Below are positions 19,181-28,110 of a stretch of 64,000 nucleotides of DNA, in pieces (position 1 is the stretch's first letter; every line of letters begins with the position of its first letter). Source of the DNA: a virus; the IMG/VR virus record IMGVR_UViG_3300022752_002570, positions 17,862-81,861 of that record; one strand, given 5' to 3'. A program made the position numbers and the translations under genes. A model generated the notes under the pieces. It saw only the letters and a program-made list of their open reading frames with translations, was not told where the DNA came from and ran no database searches.

Positions 19181-21487
19181 TTATTGACTGCCTGAACCAG
19201 TCTTTATTGGATTCCCACTGCTGTCTGTCACTATACCCCCTGTGCTGCTGAGTGTGGTTCCTTGTAATTGTCCAAGAAAACATTCATAGTATCCACGTTT
19301 TTTAGCCTTGATGTCTGGTGTATTATAACCAACAGCAGAACAGGCCGCTTCAAAATATCCTGGATCTGTTTGTGATAATTTACATCTGTCTAACATATAC
19401 TTTACACTGACTTCGGCGGCAACATCTGATGTGTTTAATTTTTTAGGATCAGCAATAAGATCTTGATTAATTAATCCACCGTACTTGGCGTAATTGGCTC
19501 TACCTGTTAACTGAATATATCCTCGTCCAATGAACTTACCACCATCTCCGGGCTGCGTATTGCCGAGCCCTTTACCTTTAGCAGTTGTTGATCCGTATAA
19601 AAATTCAGGTAGACTGTTATTAGGATTGCCTGCGTATTGTTGCGCCAATGAACGATCTCCCTTAAACACGCTAGGAAAGACCTGTAATAATCTATCTGCG
19701 CTGTAGTTAAAGTTTTCTTCAACTAACTTCCAACGGCATTCTCCTCCTGCTATTCCTAGTAAAGCAGCCACAGCGTAGGGGCTTGTTAGGCCGTATTTTT
19801 TACAGGCCGCTTTTAGTGCTTCAATACCTGGTTGAGCAGCAGAACTATTGATGTCTTTGGCATATTCTGGACTACAGGTTCCTGCAGGTACATCAGGAGT
19901 ATTAGCACTCTGTTGAGGCGCTGCACTTCCACCCTCGGCGGTATTAGGATTAGGAGGTATTCCTGCACCTGCCCTATTCTGTAGTGTAACATCTGTGGCA
20001 GCAGGACTAAACTGATTTGGATTTACATTTTCATGTTGTGGCCAAGGTTCATGAGTAGGCACACGCTGCATAATACTCTTTATAGGTGTACTGTTGTAGA
20101 AAGAACCGTTAGCCCATCCTGCACTTATTTTTCTATTTGGCAGAGAGAAGATCGGAAGGTCTGGTGGTATTTCAGCATTTGTAGCAACTTCAGGCGACGG
20201 TGCTGCTGGACCATTTAGGTGAACTTGACTACCACTGATCAATACTTGTCCATTGGCTCCTAGACCCAACTGTCCTGCTGTGCCTAGATTAATATTTCCC
20301 TCTGCGGCAAGACTTAATGCTCCACCTGCATTTAATATTATTTTATCAGAAGCATTAAATGACAGTGTGCCATCTATGGTAAATTTACTTGTGCCGTTTA
20401 CTGTATGATCATGATTACCCATCACACTAATCTTATGGTCTTGATCTACTTTTAGAAAATGATAACCTCCAATATTCACTTCATAATTCTTTATGCTTCT
20501 TACATTGATATTTCTTCCTGCTTCAAAGTTTATGTCTCTATCTGCTCTAAAATTAAAATCCTGTTCTGAATGTATGCTCATACTGTCATGAGCATAGATA
20601 TCAATCTTACCATTACTGGTCATTTCTATCCAGGCGGTACCCTTACTATTTGCTATATAAATTAGATCCTGACTGTTATGCATGAGTATTTGATGACCTG
20701 TTCTTGTCCTCAATCTAACTAATTCATTCTGTCCGTTGACATCACCATCGTCCATAACAAATTGACTGCCGCCTAAACGACTTACAGGCACAGTGGTACC
20801 TGCTCCATAACCAATTTTCCCACGTCTAGCATTTGGCCTTTCGTCTAAGGGACCAGGAGTGCTTATGCCAAACACGCTACTAGGTACTTCTCTCCTAGCA
20901 CTAGAACTTGTAACACCTCGTATAGTATCTAACAATAGACCCTGTTCTAATAATCGTTCTGCGAACGGATGTACAGGTTTTGCAAATGATTCTACATTAG
21001 GATTTTCTAACTTTTTGCTGCTGATATGAAACTCACCCACTGGTAAAAAATCTGTACCGTACTTTCTTTTTTGTTCTTCAGTCAGTGCAGTTTGTCTACT
21101 AGCAGCAATTCCGGGAACCATGTGATTCTGATAAGTATTCAACACACAACCAAACCAATAACCTTGATTAGTGTCTCCTTCTATAAAGAATACCATAACA
21201 GTAGCACCAATATCAGGAGGAATCATCCACATACCATAACTTTTTTGCACATCATTAAAGTCGCTGCTATTATTGCCTTCATATCTTACACTGGTATTTC
21301 CTTGAAAAGGACTACAGTATCTAACTACATAAGTTTCTCCTTCAGCCTTTGTTGACCCAGGTACTCCTTTATAGAGAGCAACTTCTAACATTCCCATATA
21401 AGTAGGATCTAGGTGGTTTACCACTTCGGCAAGATAGGGCCCTGGTTTACCTAAAGGTGATCTTTTTCTAGTTTCTATAAATCTCAT
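19181..21487 (-). CDS. 5: Tail spike/lysozyme gp5 with C-terminal GH19 domain
   Basis: The protein has 768 residues. Residues about 1-130 form the gp5/VgrG-type OB-fold (PGPYLAEVVNHLDPTYMGML, GMWMIPPDIGATVMVFFIEG). Residues about 280-430 contain short beta-helix repeats typical of the membrane-piercing spike (GNHDHTVNGTSKFTIDGTLS). A Pro/Asn-rich linker runs to about 540. Residues about 545-755 are a GH19-type peptidoglycan hydrolase/chitinase fold: GGECRW with Glu583 as the likely general acid, EENFNYSA (Glu590-591), and GRGYIQLTGRANYAKYG near 654-670. T4 gp5 instead carries a GH24 lysozyme between the OB-fold and the helix, so domain order and enzyme family both differ. It probably forms the central spike and locally opens the cell wall during infection. 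The gene sits 2 bases after the hub gene stop and 7 before gp25. Confidence 0.93.
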   Translation of the reverse strand: MRFIETRKRSPLGKPGPYLAEVVNHLDPTYMGMLEVALYKGVPGSTKAEGETYVVRYCSPFQGNTSVRYEGNNSSDFNDVQKSYGMWMIPPDIGATVMVFFIEGDTNQGYWFGCVLNTYQNHMVPGIAASRQTALTEEQKRKYGTDFLPVGEFHISSKKLENPNVESFAKPVHPFAERLLEQGLLLDTIRGVTSSSARREVPSSVFGISTPGPLDERPNARRGKIGYGAGTTVPVSRLGGSQFVMDDGDVNGQNELVRLRTRTGHQILMHNSQDLIYIANSKGTAWIEMTSNGKIDIYAHDSMSIHSEQDFNFRADRDINFEAGRNINVRSIKNYEVNIGGYHFLKVDQDHKISVMGNHDHTVNGTSKFTIDGTLSFNASDKIILNAGGALSLAAEGNINLGTAGQLGLGANGQVLISGSQVHLNGPAAPSPEVATNAEIPPDLPIFSLPNRKISAGWANGSFYNSTPIKSIMQRVPTHEPWPQHENVNPNQFSPAATDVTLQNRAGAGIPPNPNTAEGGSAAPQQSANTPDVPAGTCSPEYAKDINSSAAQPGIEALKAACKKYGLTSPYAVAALLGIAGGECRWKLVEENFNYSADRLLQVFPSVFKGDRSLAQQYAGNPNNSLPEFLYGSTTAKGKGLGNTQPGDGGKFIGRGYIQLTGRANYAKYGGLINQDLIADPKKLNTSDVAAEVSVKYMLDRCKLSQTDPGYFEAACSAVGYNTPDIKAKKRGYYECFLGQLQGTTLSSTGGIVTDSSGNPIKTGSGSQ

Positions 21488-21489
21488 TG

Positions 21490-24400
21490 TTATATGCTCG
21501 TTTTACGTATAAGTTTATCTAAGGGACTTTGACCGCTGGTTAGACTGCCAAACTTCTGCGAGACTGCTCCTTGAATGTTTTGATCTGCAATATTAGGAAA
21601 TCCCGTAAGTCCGGATAGGCTTTCCCGTGCAGAATTAAATCTGTCAGCAGATACCGTACTATCAATCGGCGTACTGGCAGAAATATTTCCTTCACTGTAA
21701 TAAGGATCATAACCTCCATTGTAAGATTCTCCAGGTTCTGGTGCAGTATAATTTGGAGGTATAGGAGGAAGGTTAGCAATTTTTGTACTAGGCAAATAGT
21801 CTAATATGATACCTTGATTGGCTGCTTTTTCTAGATCTAAATTCGGTGGTGTGTTTTTCATTAGATCAGAAATTTGTGAATTAACCTTACCAGTGTAGTT
21901 AGATAATCCAGATAACTTGGCAGCATCAAGCCCTCCTCGTGCGGCAATATTAAAAGGATCTGTAGTAGGCGCAGTTAAGCCTTGAAGTTTCTCGCCTACT
22001 CCTCCTATTAATCTAGATGCGCCTGCACCTAAACTTACAACGTTATCTATCGCTGCGGAACCTATATTTTTCACAGAATCTACAACGTCAGTTAAGGAAC
22101 CAACAGGGTTAGAAAAGTTATTGATATTCAATCCCTGCTTGGCCTCATTAGATGTTAAAAGTTCACTTGGTACAAAGTCTTGTGTTAATTTTACAGGAGC
22201 ATCTATACCTATACCAGTGCCTTGATTGGATTTACTGAGTGCAGATGAAATAACTGAACCTAACAATCCACCCGCCACAACGCCTGCCGCACGTTTAAGA
22301 GGAATATTACCAGTGACCACATTAGCCGCAGCGGCTACGAGAGCAGCACTACCGAGGCTGGTTTTATTTAAGTCAAACAGTCCACTGGTTTTCAATCTCA
22401 TGTTACTGGCTATATCTGATGTAGGTAAAGGTTGACCTATTACCTGCGAAACTATTGGTACAGGAGTAGGTATTATTGATGCGGGATTATTAATAGCGTT
22501 CATTACAAAGCTAGCAGGTGCAGTTCCAGGTGTCTGCACTAATAGACTAGGTTCAGCACCCCCAAGTCCTCCTACTGCTCCTGTAAAGTTGCTAGGTTCA
22601 CCTGGTTCACCAGGTGACGGTGCTCCACGACCTAAGGTTTCTGCTACTGTTTCGGAACTTACACGTTGACTGGTATTTTCGGCTGTGGAGGTATCAGGAA
22701 CAGGCTGTGCAGACGGATTCGGTTTACTGATTAATAGATCATCAGGATCAGTTATCGGAACTTTCTGATCTAATACTTGACCGTTAAATCGCATGACTTC
22801 TAAAACCTGTTTAAAGAAGCCATCTTTAAAACTACTTTTAGCCTTTATTACTCTATAGACACCACTGAACGGAATACGATTTTCATCAAACTGCATCATT
22901 CCTGTATCTGCGTTTATGTCTACAGGATTTCTAAAGTTTATCGTTATTAAAACTTCTGAAAATTGGTATGCGGCTTCTCCGTCTTTGGTTTCGTTTTCAT
23001 TTTTTAAATTAGGATTATAGTTACCCATACCTCCTGTAACAAGATAAAATGGATCTCCTACAATTTCAATCTCACCTTTTAGCAGAGCAGATTTAGAATT
23101 AATAATGGCTTCATGCATGGCTCTGGCCATATTTGAGTAAGGATCATGCCTGGGTTGAAGTGCGTTACCACCTGTTGATTGAACATCTACAGAAGTTGCT
23201 CTTACCGCAGGTAATGGTACAGTATGTTCTTTCTGCTCATTTACAGGGGTTCCTTGTACCTGTACATTACTGTCTCCGCTTTTACTGGCAGTACCTTTAC
23301 TTGACGGTGATTCCTTATTACCCATAGCAGGAGGAACTGCTTCGAAAAATAGATAATTAAAGTCTAATTTAAAATTAAGTACCTCTGTATTAAGTCCAGT
23401 ATAGAGATAATTGTATTCTCTTCGACTAAGTTTCTTTAATTTTTTTTCTTTATATGGTAAACTTCCAAACGGTTGTATTCTACTGATATGAACTTTATAT
23501 GGAGTTACCACATAGGTATACTTTTTATAAGGCTCTTTAGTTATAGGACTAATTTTTTCTAAATTCTCTACTTGGAGATTAACGCTGAAATAATCCATCA
23601 TACCATAGTCGTCAATCTTTTCTTTAACTTGAGTTAATAATTTTTTAACATAGGCACTATCTCTTATAACAGCAGTAATTAAACTATCAACCATTCCTCC
23701 TTCAGGAAATTGCACAACTGTTTTCCCTGGATTATATTTTATAGAGGAAGAACTAGCAGACTTATTTCCCTTGTACCCATTCTTTTTATTACTTTCTTCG
23801 GGTTGAACCATTTTGAATAGATTATTATCTTTGGCAATTTCAACCAATAGCGATCCTGCTATTTCATTTTCAGGATTATCTACAAATCCTAGTGTAGCAT
23901 CTCTAGAGGGAAATTTAATATCGTATATGTCGGTTGGTTCGAAATTATTTGTAAGGAGTCCATTAGGATCTACATCTGGACTAACACTGGCAACCTGTTT
24001 AGTAAGGTTGTCCATAAAATCTTTTAATATTTCTTTAACTGTAGTACCAGCCATTTTTATAGGCTTTTTAAGTCTATTAGGTTCACCGTAGGCTCTATCA
24101 TTTACAGGAATGGCCTGAATTTTATAGCGTGTTCCACGTTCTGTAACTTCAACACCCGCTTTGGTTATAACAATCGGATAGTATCTTACAGAATTAGGTA
24201 TTGGTTCGGGTTCAGGCAAATCCATATCATCAGGATATCCAACAAATTCTAACTTTAGAAGGAACGGAGTATTTTGATAAGTTGTATATCCTGCTGCAAC
24301 CGCGGTAACATGTAATGCTTCTAAGAATCCGTTAATACTGTAAGGTTCTATCACATCAAATGTAATCTTTGTAGGCTTAGACATATTGCCTTCTTCATTG

Positions 24401-24924
24401 GCAACCATTATACTTTCGACATATACGTTTTCAATATACATGTCAAACCTACCGGGACTATTTTTATTAAACCCGCTTATTAGAGCGTTATTATCTGTTT
24501 TAAGTTTTTCTACGTTTTTTATATTATTTTCTGTTACGCCTGAACCAACTGTAGGATCATTTGCTAACACAGTGTCAGATACTGCTGCCGACTGAGCAGA
24601 ACTTAGTTCAGTAGGAGGTGTAACACCTTGGTACCCTTTTCCTCCCGATTTTAAAATAACCAAATCTAATTCACCGGCCCTATACTTAGAGGCATCTTTT
24701 AAATAATCCTTAGGTAAGCCTGCCAGGGTCCAATTATAAGTATAGGATCTATAGAAACTAAGAACATTAGATTCTTGCGTACCTACTACACCAGTTTTAT
24801 CTGTAGATGTATTAAGAAATTGTGTTTTTTGTGCAGATTCTTCTGCCTGCGTTGACGCAGCCTCTAACGACTTTTCCTGACGTTCTATATCTGAATCACT
24901 TTTTTTAGGTGATGCAGTGCTCAT
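21490..24924 (-). CDS. Large baseplate hub protein (gp27-like position)
   Basis: A protein of 1144 residues between gp53 and gp5. Residues about 40-320 (FDMYIENVYVESIMVANEEG, ITFDVIEPYSINGFLEALHV, and RYYPIVITKAGVEVTERGTR) resemble hub proteins of marine T4-like phages. A second conserved block near 650-720 (GVYRVIKAKSSFKDGFFKQV, LEVMRFNGQVLDQ) is the usual end of a hub/LysM-type domain. The last 400 residues are low-complexity and contain a Gly/Ala-rich hydrophobic stretch near 885-940 (LKRAAGVVAGGLLGSVISSA). Position next to the spike gene supports a role as the gp27-like platform for gp5, but the gp27 fold cannot be proven here. It overlaps the gp53 stop by one base. Confidence 0.75.
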   Translation of the reverse strand: MSTASPKKSDSDIERQEKSLEAASTQAEESAQKTQFLNTSTDKTGVVGTQESNVLSFYRSYTYNWTLAGLPKDYLKDASKYRAGELDLVILKSGGKGYQGVTPPTELSSAQSAAVSDTVLANDPTVGSGVTENNIKNVEKLKTDNNALISGFNKNSPGRFDMYIENVYVESIMVANEEGNMSKPTKITFDVIEPYSINGFLEALHVTAVAAGYTTYQNTPFLLKLEFVGYPDDMDLPEPEPIPNSVRYYPIVITKAGVEVTERGTRYKIQAIPVNDRAYGEPNRLKKPIKMAGTTVKEILKDFMDNLTKQVASVSPDVDPNGLLTNNFEPTDIYDIKFPSRDATLGFVDNPENEIAGSLLVEIAKDNNLFKMVQPEESNKKNGYKGNKSASSSSIKYNPGKTVVQFPEGGMVDSLITAVIRDSAYVKKLLTQVKEKIDDYGMMDYFSVNLQVENLEKISPITKEPYKKYTYVVTPYKVHISRIQPFGSLPYKEKKLKKLSRREYNYLYTGLNTEVLNFKLDFNYLFFEAVPPAMGNKESPSSKGTASKSGDSNVQVQGTPVNEQKEHTVPLPAVRATSVDVQSTGGNALQPRHDPYSNMARAMHEAIINSKSALLKGEIEIVGDPFYLVTGGMGNYNPNLKNENETKDGEAAYQFSEVLITINFRNPVDINADTGMMQFDENRIPFSGVYRVIKAKSSFKDGFFKQVLEVMRFNGQVLDQKVPITDPDDLLISKPNPSAQPVPDTSTAENTSQRVSSETVAETLGRGAPSPGEPGEPSNFTGAVGGLGGAEPSLLVQTPGTAPASFVMNAINNPASIIPTPVPIVSQVIGQPLPTSDIASNMRLKTSGLFDLNKTSLGSAALVAAAANVVTGNIPLKRAAGVVAGGLLGSVISSALSKSNQGTGIGIDAPVKLTQDFVPSELLTSNEAKQGLNINNFSNPVGSLTDVVDSVKNIGSAAIDNVVSLGAGASRLIGGVGEKLQGLTAPTTDPFNIAARGGLDAAKLSGLSNYTGKVNSQISDLMKNTPPNLDLEKAANQGIILDYLPSTKIANLPPIPPNYTAPEPGESYNGGYDPYYSEGNISASTPIDSTVSADRFNSARESLSGLTGFPNIADQNIQGAVSQKFGSLTSGQSPLDKLIRKTSI

Positions 24925-25217
24925 TAAACTTCTCTAACTTTCTTTATGGTTGACATTTTTGGCAGATATATTTTAGTGCCTGCTGTGAAATCAAATACAG
25001 GATCTTTAAGGACCTGCTTGTTTCTAACAGCAAATACCCACCATAAATTAGAATCTTTATAAAGATCATTTGCCAACAAATCGGGTCTGTTTTCGTATAC
25101 CTTGGTTATTTCAAATAAAATATCATCAGTCTCTCTAGGTAAATCAGGAAGATTCAATATATCAAGATAACCATTAACTATAGGAGTGTTATAATATGGA
25201 CTAGAATTACTGTACAT
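24924..25217 (-). CDS. 53: Baseplate wedge protein gp53
   Basis: A protein of 97 residues. The pattern ITKVYENRPDLLANDLYKDS followed by LWWVFAVRNKQVLKDPVFDF and a final GTKIYLPK is characteristic of gp53/tail protein X-like LysM-containing baseplate proteins. These clamp wedges together around the hub. It is shorter than T4 gp53 (196 aa) and covers only the C-terminal-type LysM region, as in marine relatives. The gene overlaps its neighbours by single bases at both ends (start at 25217, stop at 24924), indicating translational coupling in the leftward baseplate operon. Confidence 0.8.
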   Translation of the reverse strand: MYSNSSPYYNTPIVNGYLDILNLPDLPRETDDILFEITKVYENRPDLLANDLYKDSNLWWVFAVRNKQVLKDPVFDFTAGTKIYLPKMSTIKKVREV

Positions 25218-26035
25218 TAGATGTATCCTCTACCTTTAAAGGCATTTCTTAAATAACCTGTTACATTAAATTCTTGCATTTCTGCTCTGCTATACATAGG
25301 CACGCAAACAATGTTAATTGTGCTGGAAACTGGTACAGAAGTAGGTCCATAAGATATACCATCCCCAGGAAATGTAAAATAATCTACATTTTCAGGAAGT
25401 TCTATTCTAAATTGAGATACAGCAACAGGTACATTGTCTAACATCATTTCACCATAGGCATCTAAACGACAAACAGGAGGAGGACTGCCACTGTCCGCAT
25501 CACCAGTAAGACCACCGAATCTCATCTTAGTAAGTGCTTTTAACAAAACCTTTGTACTAACATACACCTTTGCATCTTCGATATTTTGCACTGTAAATTT
25601 TCCATTAATAGATATGTTGCCTATGGAACTATTTTTATAAAAATTTATAGGAAAATTGGAATGTGTAGGTGTTTGGGCTGTGTATTCTGCTTTGACCTCA
25701 TATTGAATTTGTGGGGTATACGGAAAAACAATACCACCTAACTCAACAAGTTCTTGATTCCTGCCGCCCTGTGTTAACTCAGTAAGATATTTTGGTGGGA
25801 CCCTTAACTTAACTCGTAGGTCTTCACCTAGGTTATTGCCAAAAATATCACGTACCAATACTTCCGGAGGCTTTGGACTCTGTGGTTGAGCGCCTTGAGG
25901 TACACCGTTTAATCTAATAGATTCCATTCCTGCGTCAATTCTTGGTCTAGTCGAAACAGCAGATAACACTGATGCATCACCTGTACCTGGAGTTCCGTAA
26001 GAATTATCAGTACTGTCGATGTAATTTTGGCTCAT
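25217..26035 (-). CDS. Baseplate tail-tube cap/initiator, gp48/gp54-like
   Basis: A protein of 272 residues and first gene of the leftward baseplate operon. The core (GGIVFPYTPQIQYEVKAEYT, QTPTHSNFPINFYKNSSIG, ISINGKFTVQNIEDAKVYVS and LKALTKMRFGG) matches the tube-like domain of T4-type tail-tube cap proteins. These sit on the hub and nucleate tube polymerisation. I cannot decide between gp48 and gp54; there is only one such gene here. A disordered N-terminal 45 residues precedes the core. The ATG is preceded by AGGAT at 26042-26046. A TTAAATA box (26056-26063, minus strand) lies further upstream and may be a weak late promoter. Confidence 0.75.
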   Translation of the reverse strand: MSQNYIDSTDNSYGTPGTGDASVLSAVSTRPRIDAGMESIRLNGVPQGAQPQSPKPPEVLVRDIFGNNLGEDLRVKLRVPPKYLTELTQGGRNQELVELGGIVFPYTPQIQYEVKAEYTAQTPTHSNFPINFYKNSSIGNISINGKFTVQNIEDAKVYVSTKVLLKALTKMRFGGLTGDADSGSPPPVCRLDAYGEMMLDNVPVAVSQFRIELPENVDYFTFPGDGISYGPTSVPVSSTINIVCVPMYSRAEMQEFNVTGYLRNAFKGRGYI

Positions 26036-26090
26036 ATTGAAATCCTAATAAAACATATTTAACCAATAAATAAAGCGCCTATCTGCTCGG

Positions 26091-26118
26091 TTGACAACAC
26101 TGATTCCTGTGTTATACT
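26091..26118 (+). promoter_or_regulatory. Sigma70-like promoter with internal dyad, for gp55-47-46
   Basis: A perfect -35 box TTGACA (26091-26096), a 16-base spacer and a -10 box TATACT (26113-26118) lie 25 bases before the gp55 ATG. Within it, AACAC and GTGTT form an inverted repeat around an 8-base loop between the two boxes, which could be an operator. A host-polymerase (early or middle) promoter fits the replication/regulation genes downstream. The rest of this 107-base divergent gap also holds AATAAATA on the plus strand (26065-26072), a possible late box. Confidence 0.75.
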
Positions 26119-26142
26119 AACAATAAAGGAAAAAAATATTAT

Positions 26143-27051
26143 ATGACCTCAACTGTAAACCTTGCCGGTAAAAAAGTCAAGTATCTAAATAATAGAGACT
26201 TATTATCGGAAATACACAAAAGTAAATGCAGTTTTTCAAGTTTTAGCAAAAAAGAATACAGCCAACACGACATTATTCTACCTTCTTTGAATAAAATTAA
26301 TATCAGAACTATCGCTCAGGCCAAAAAAAACCGTGCCAAAAGATTAGGCCTCGAAACATTTATGGAGGCAAGAAACTCTGGAGATAAAAAAATTAAACTA
26401 GCGGATTGCACTGTTGACTATAAAACCATATCAAAATTGGATCTTGTTTTTAGAATAATGACATTTGAACATGTGCCATTGGCGCCTGGTAGAAAGAAAA
26501 CTACCAAAACTACAGCAGACAGTCACGACAAAGTAAACTTTCCACCGTTTCAGCATTGGAAATTTGATGATTCAGAAGAACTAGTATGTGTAGGTAAAAG
26601 CCACTGGAAAGGAACTGTAAGTAAAGGAAAATTTTCAAAGGATCACGGGCGCATAACTGAAAATTTAGGTAGAATGTTTTTAAAACTTTCAGAACGTTAT
26701 GCCCATCGTTCAAACTGGAGAGGATATACCTATATCGAAGAAATGAAGGGTCAGGCAATTTTACAATTGAGTCAGATAGGATTACAGTTCGACGAATCCA
26801 AATCAGAAAATCCCTTTGCCTATTACACAGCAGCAGTTACTAATTCATTTACTCGTATTTTAAATATTGAAAAGAAAAATCAAAATATTCGAGACGACAT
26901 GTTAGAAGAAGCAGGACTAACTCCTAGCATGACGCGACAATATCAACACGAATTTTTGGAAGAAACTGCACGTCAAGCCGAACTGTATAAAAATATCAGA
27001 TTACCAAAAAGTGAAGATACTCCGGAAGAAGATGCAGAAGTCGAAGCTTGA
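26143..27051 (+). CDS. 55: Late-transcription sigma factor gp55
   Basis: A protein of 302 residues. The central region (ITENLGRMFLKLSERYAHRS, YIEEMKGQAILQLSQIGLQF, ESKSENPFAYYTAAVTNSFT and RILNIEKKNQN) is the sigma region 2-like core of T4-like gp55. That factor replaces host sigma on RNA polymerase and reads TATAAATA late promoters. T4 gp55 is 185 aa; here about 150 extra basic, Lys-rich residues precede the core, and the C-terminus is an acidic tail (PEEDAEVEA) rather than an obvious clamp-binding hydrophobic motif. The gene opens the rightward block with gp47 and gp46, an arrangement also seen in T4-like relatives. AAAGGA precedes the start. Confidence 0.85.
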   Translation: MTSTVNLAGKKVKYLNNRDLLSEIHKSKCSFSSFSKKEYSQHDIILPSLNKINIRTIAQAKKNRAKRLGLETFMEARNSGDKKIKLADCTVDYKTISKLDLVFRIMTFEHVPLAPGRKKTTKTTADSHDKVNFPPFQHWKFDDSEELVCVGKSHWKGTVSKGKFSKDHGRITENLGRMFLKLSERYAHRSNWRGYTYIEEMKGQAILQLSQIGLQFDESKSENPFAYYTAAVTNSFTRILNIEKKNQNIRDDMLEEAGLTPSMTRQYQHEFLEETARQAELYKNIRLPKSEDTPEEDAEVEA

Positions 27052-27096
27052 CTTTGTCTTTTAAGCAGTATAAACTAAACACAGGAGATATTATAT

Positions 27097-28110
27097 ATGA
27101 ACCTTTTTAAAAAGGTAGCCTGTTTTACCGACATACACTTTGGTCTAAAATCAAATTCTACCACACATCTTAAAGACTGTGAAGAATTTGTAGACTGGTT
27201 TATAGACACTGCAAAAAAAGAAGGTTGTGAAACTGCGATCTTTCTAGGTGACTGGAGTCATAATCGCAACAGTCTTAATCTAATAACTCTAGATACCAGT
27301 CTACGTTGTTTAGAAAAACTTGGACAATCATTTGAACAGTTCTTTTGGTTTCCTGGTAACCACGATCTATATTATAAGGACAAACGTGATATACATAGCA
27401 GTGCGTTCGGACGTCACATACCCGGCGTAACTATAGTAGATTCTGTTACCACTCTAGGCAATGTTACATTAGTTCCATGGCTAGTAGGTGATGAATGGCA
27501 GGCAATGAAAAATGTAAAAAGCAAATATGTATTTGGACATTTTGAATTGCCACTATTTTACATGAACGCAATGGTTCAAATGCCAGACACTGGCGAACTG
27601 AGAGCAGAATACTTTAACGGCCCTGATTACGTATTCAGCGGTCATTTTCATAAAAGACAAAGTAGAGGTATAGTACATTACATAGGTAATACTTTCCCGC
27701 ATAATTTCTCAGACACATGGGACGATGAAAGAGGTATGATGACTCTAGAGTGGAGTTGTAAACCTCAATATCATAACTGGCCTAATGCTCCAAAGTACAG
27801 ACATATAAAATTATCTGATCTAATTGATCAAAAAGATACTATAATGAAAAGTAAAATGTATCTTAAGGTAAATTTAGACATTGATATTAGTTTTGAAGAA
27901 GCTAATTTAATCAAAGAAACATTTACCAATGATTATGATATTAGAGAGATCAGTCTTATACAGGATAAAGTTAACCTTGATGGTACCTATGAGGACAATC
28001 CTGATACGCAGTTTGAGTCTGTCGATCAAATTGTTTCGGAACAATTGATTAACCTCGAAGGTGATCAATACGATAAAAAACTCATGCTTGAAATTTACAA
28101 CAATCTATGA
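27097..28110 (+). CDS. 47: Recombination endonuclease subunit gp47 (Mre11/SbcD-like)
   Basis: A protein of 337 residues, about the T4 length (339). All metallophosphoesterase motifs are visible: FTDIHFG (Asp12, His14), FLGDWSHNRN, FPGNHD, FGHFELP (His about 148) and SGHFHKRQ (about 182). These hold two metal ions for nuclease activity. With gp46 it resects DNA ends to start recombination-dependent replication and helps degrade host DNA. AGGAGA lies before the ATG. Its stop overlaps the gp46 start by 4 bases, a coupling expected for obligate partners. Confidence 0.96.
   Translation: MNLFKKVACFTDIHFGLKSNSTTHLKDCEEFVDWFIDTAKKEGCETAIFLGDWSHNRNSLNLITLDTSLRCLEKLGQSFEQFFWFPGNHDLYYKDKRDIHSSAFGRHIPGVTIVDSVTTLGNVTLVPWLVGDEWQAMKNVKSKYVFGHFELPLFYMNAMVQMPDTGELRAEYFNGPDYVFSGHFHKRQSRGIVHYIGNTFPHNFSDTWDDERGMMTLEWSCKPQYHNWPNAPKYRHIKLSDLIDQKDTIMKSKMYLKVNLDIDISFEEANLIKETFTNDYDIREISLIQDKVNLDGTYEDNPDTQFESVDQIVSEQLINLEGDQYDKKLMLEIYNNL

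Noticed and set aside
19178-19185. AATAAATA box just before gp25 and CATAAATA at 38498-38505 before the gp67-like gene as late promoters
   Set aside because: Both overlap the stop codon of the preceding gene and end about 5 bases before the ATG, so transcription would start inside the gene.
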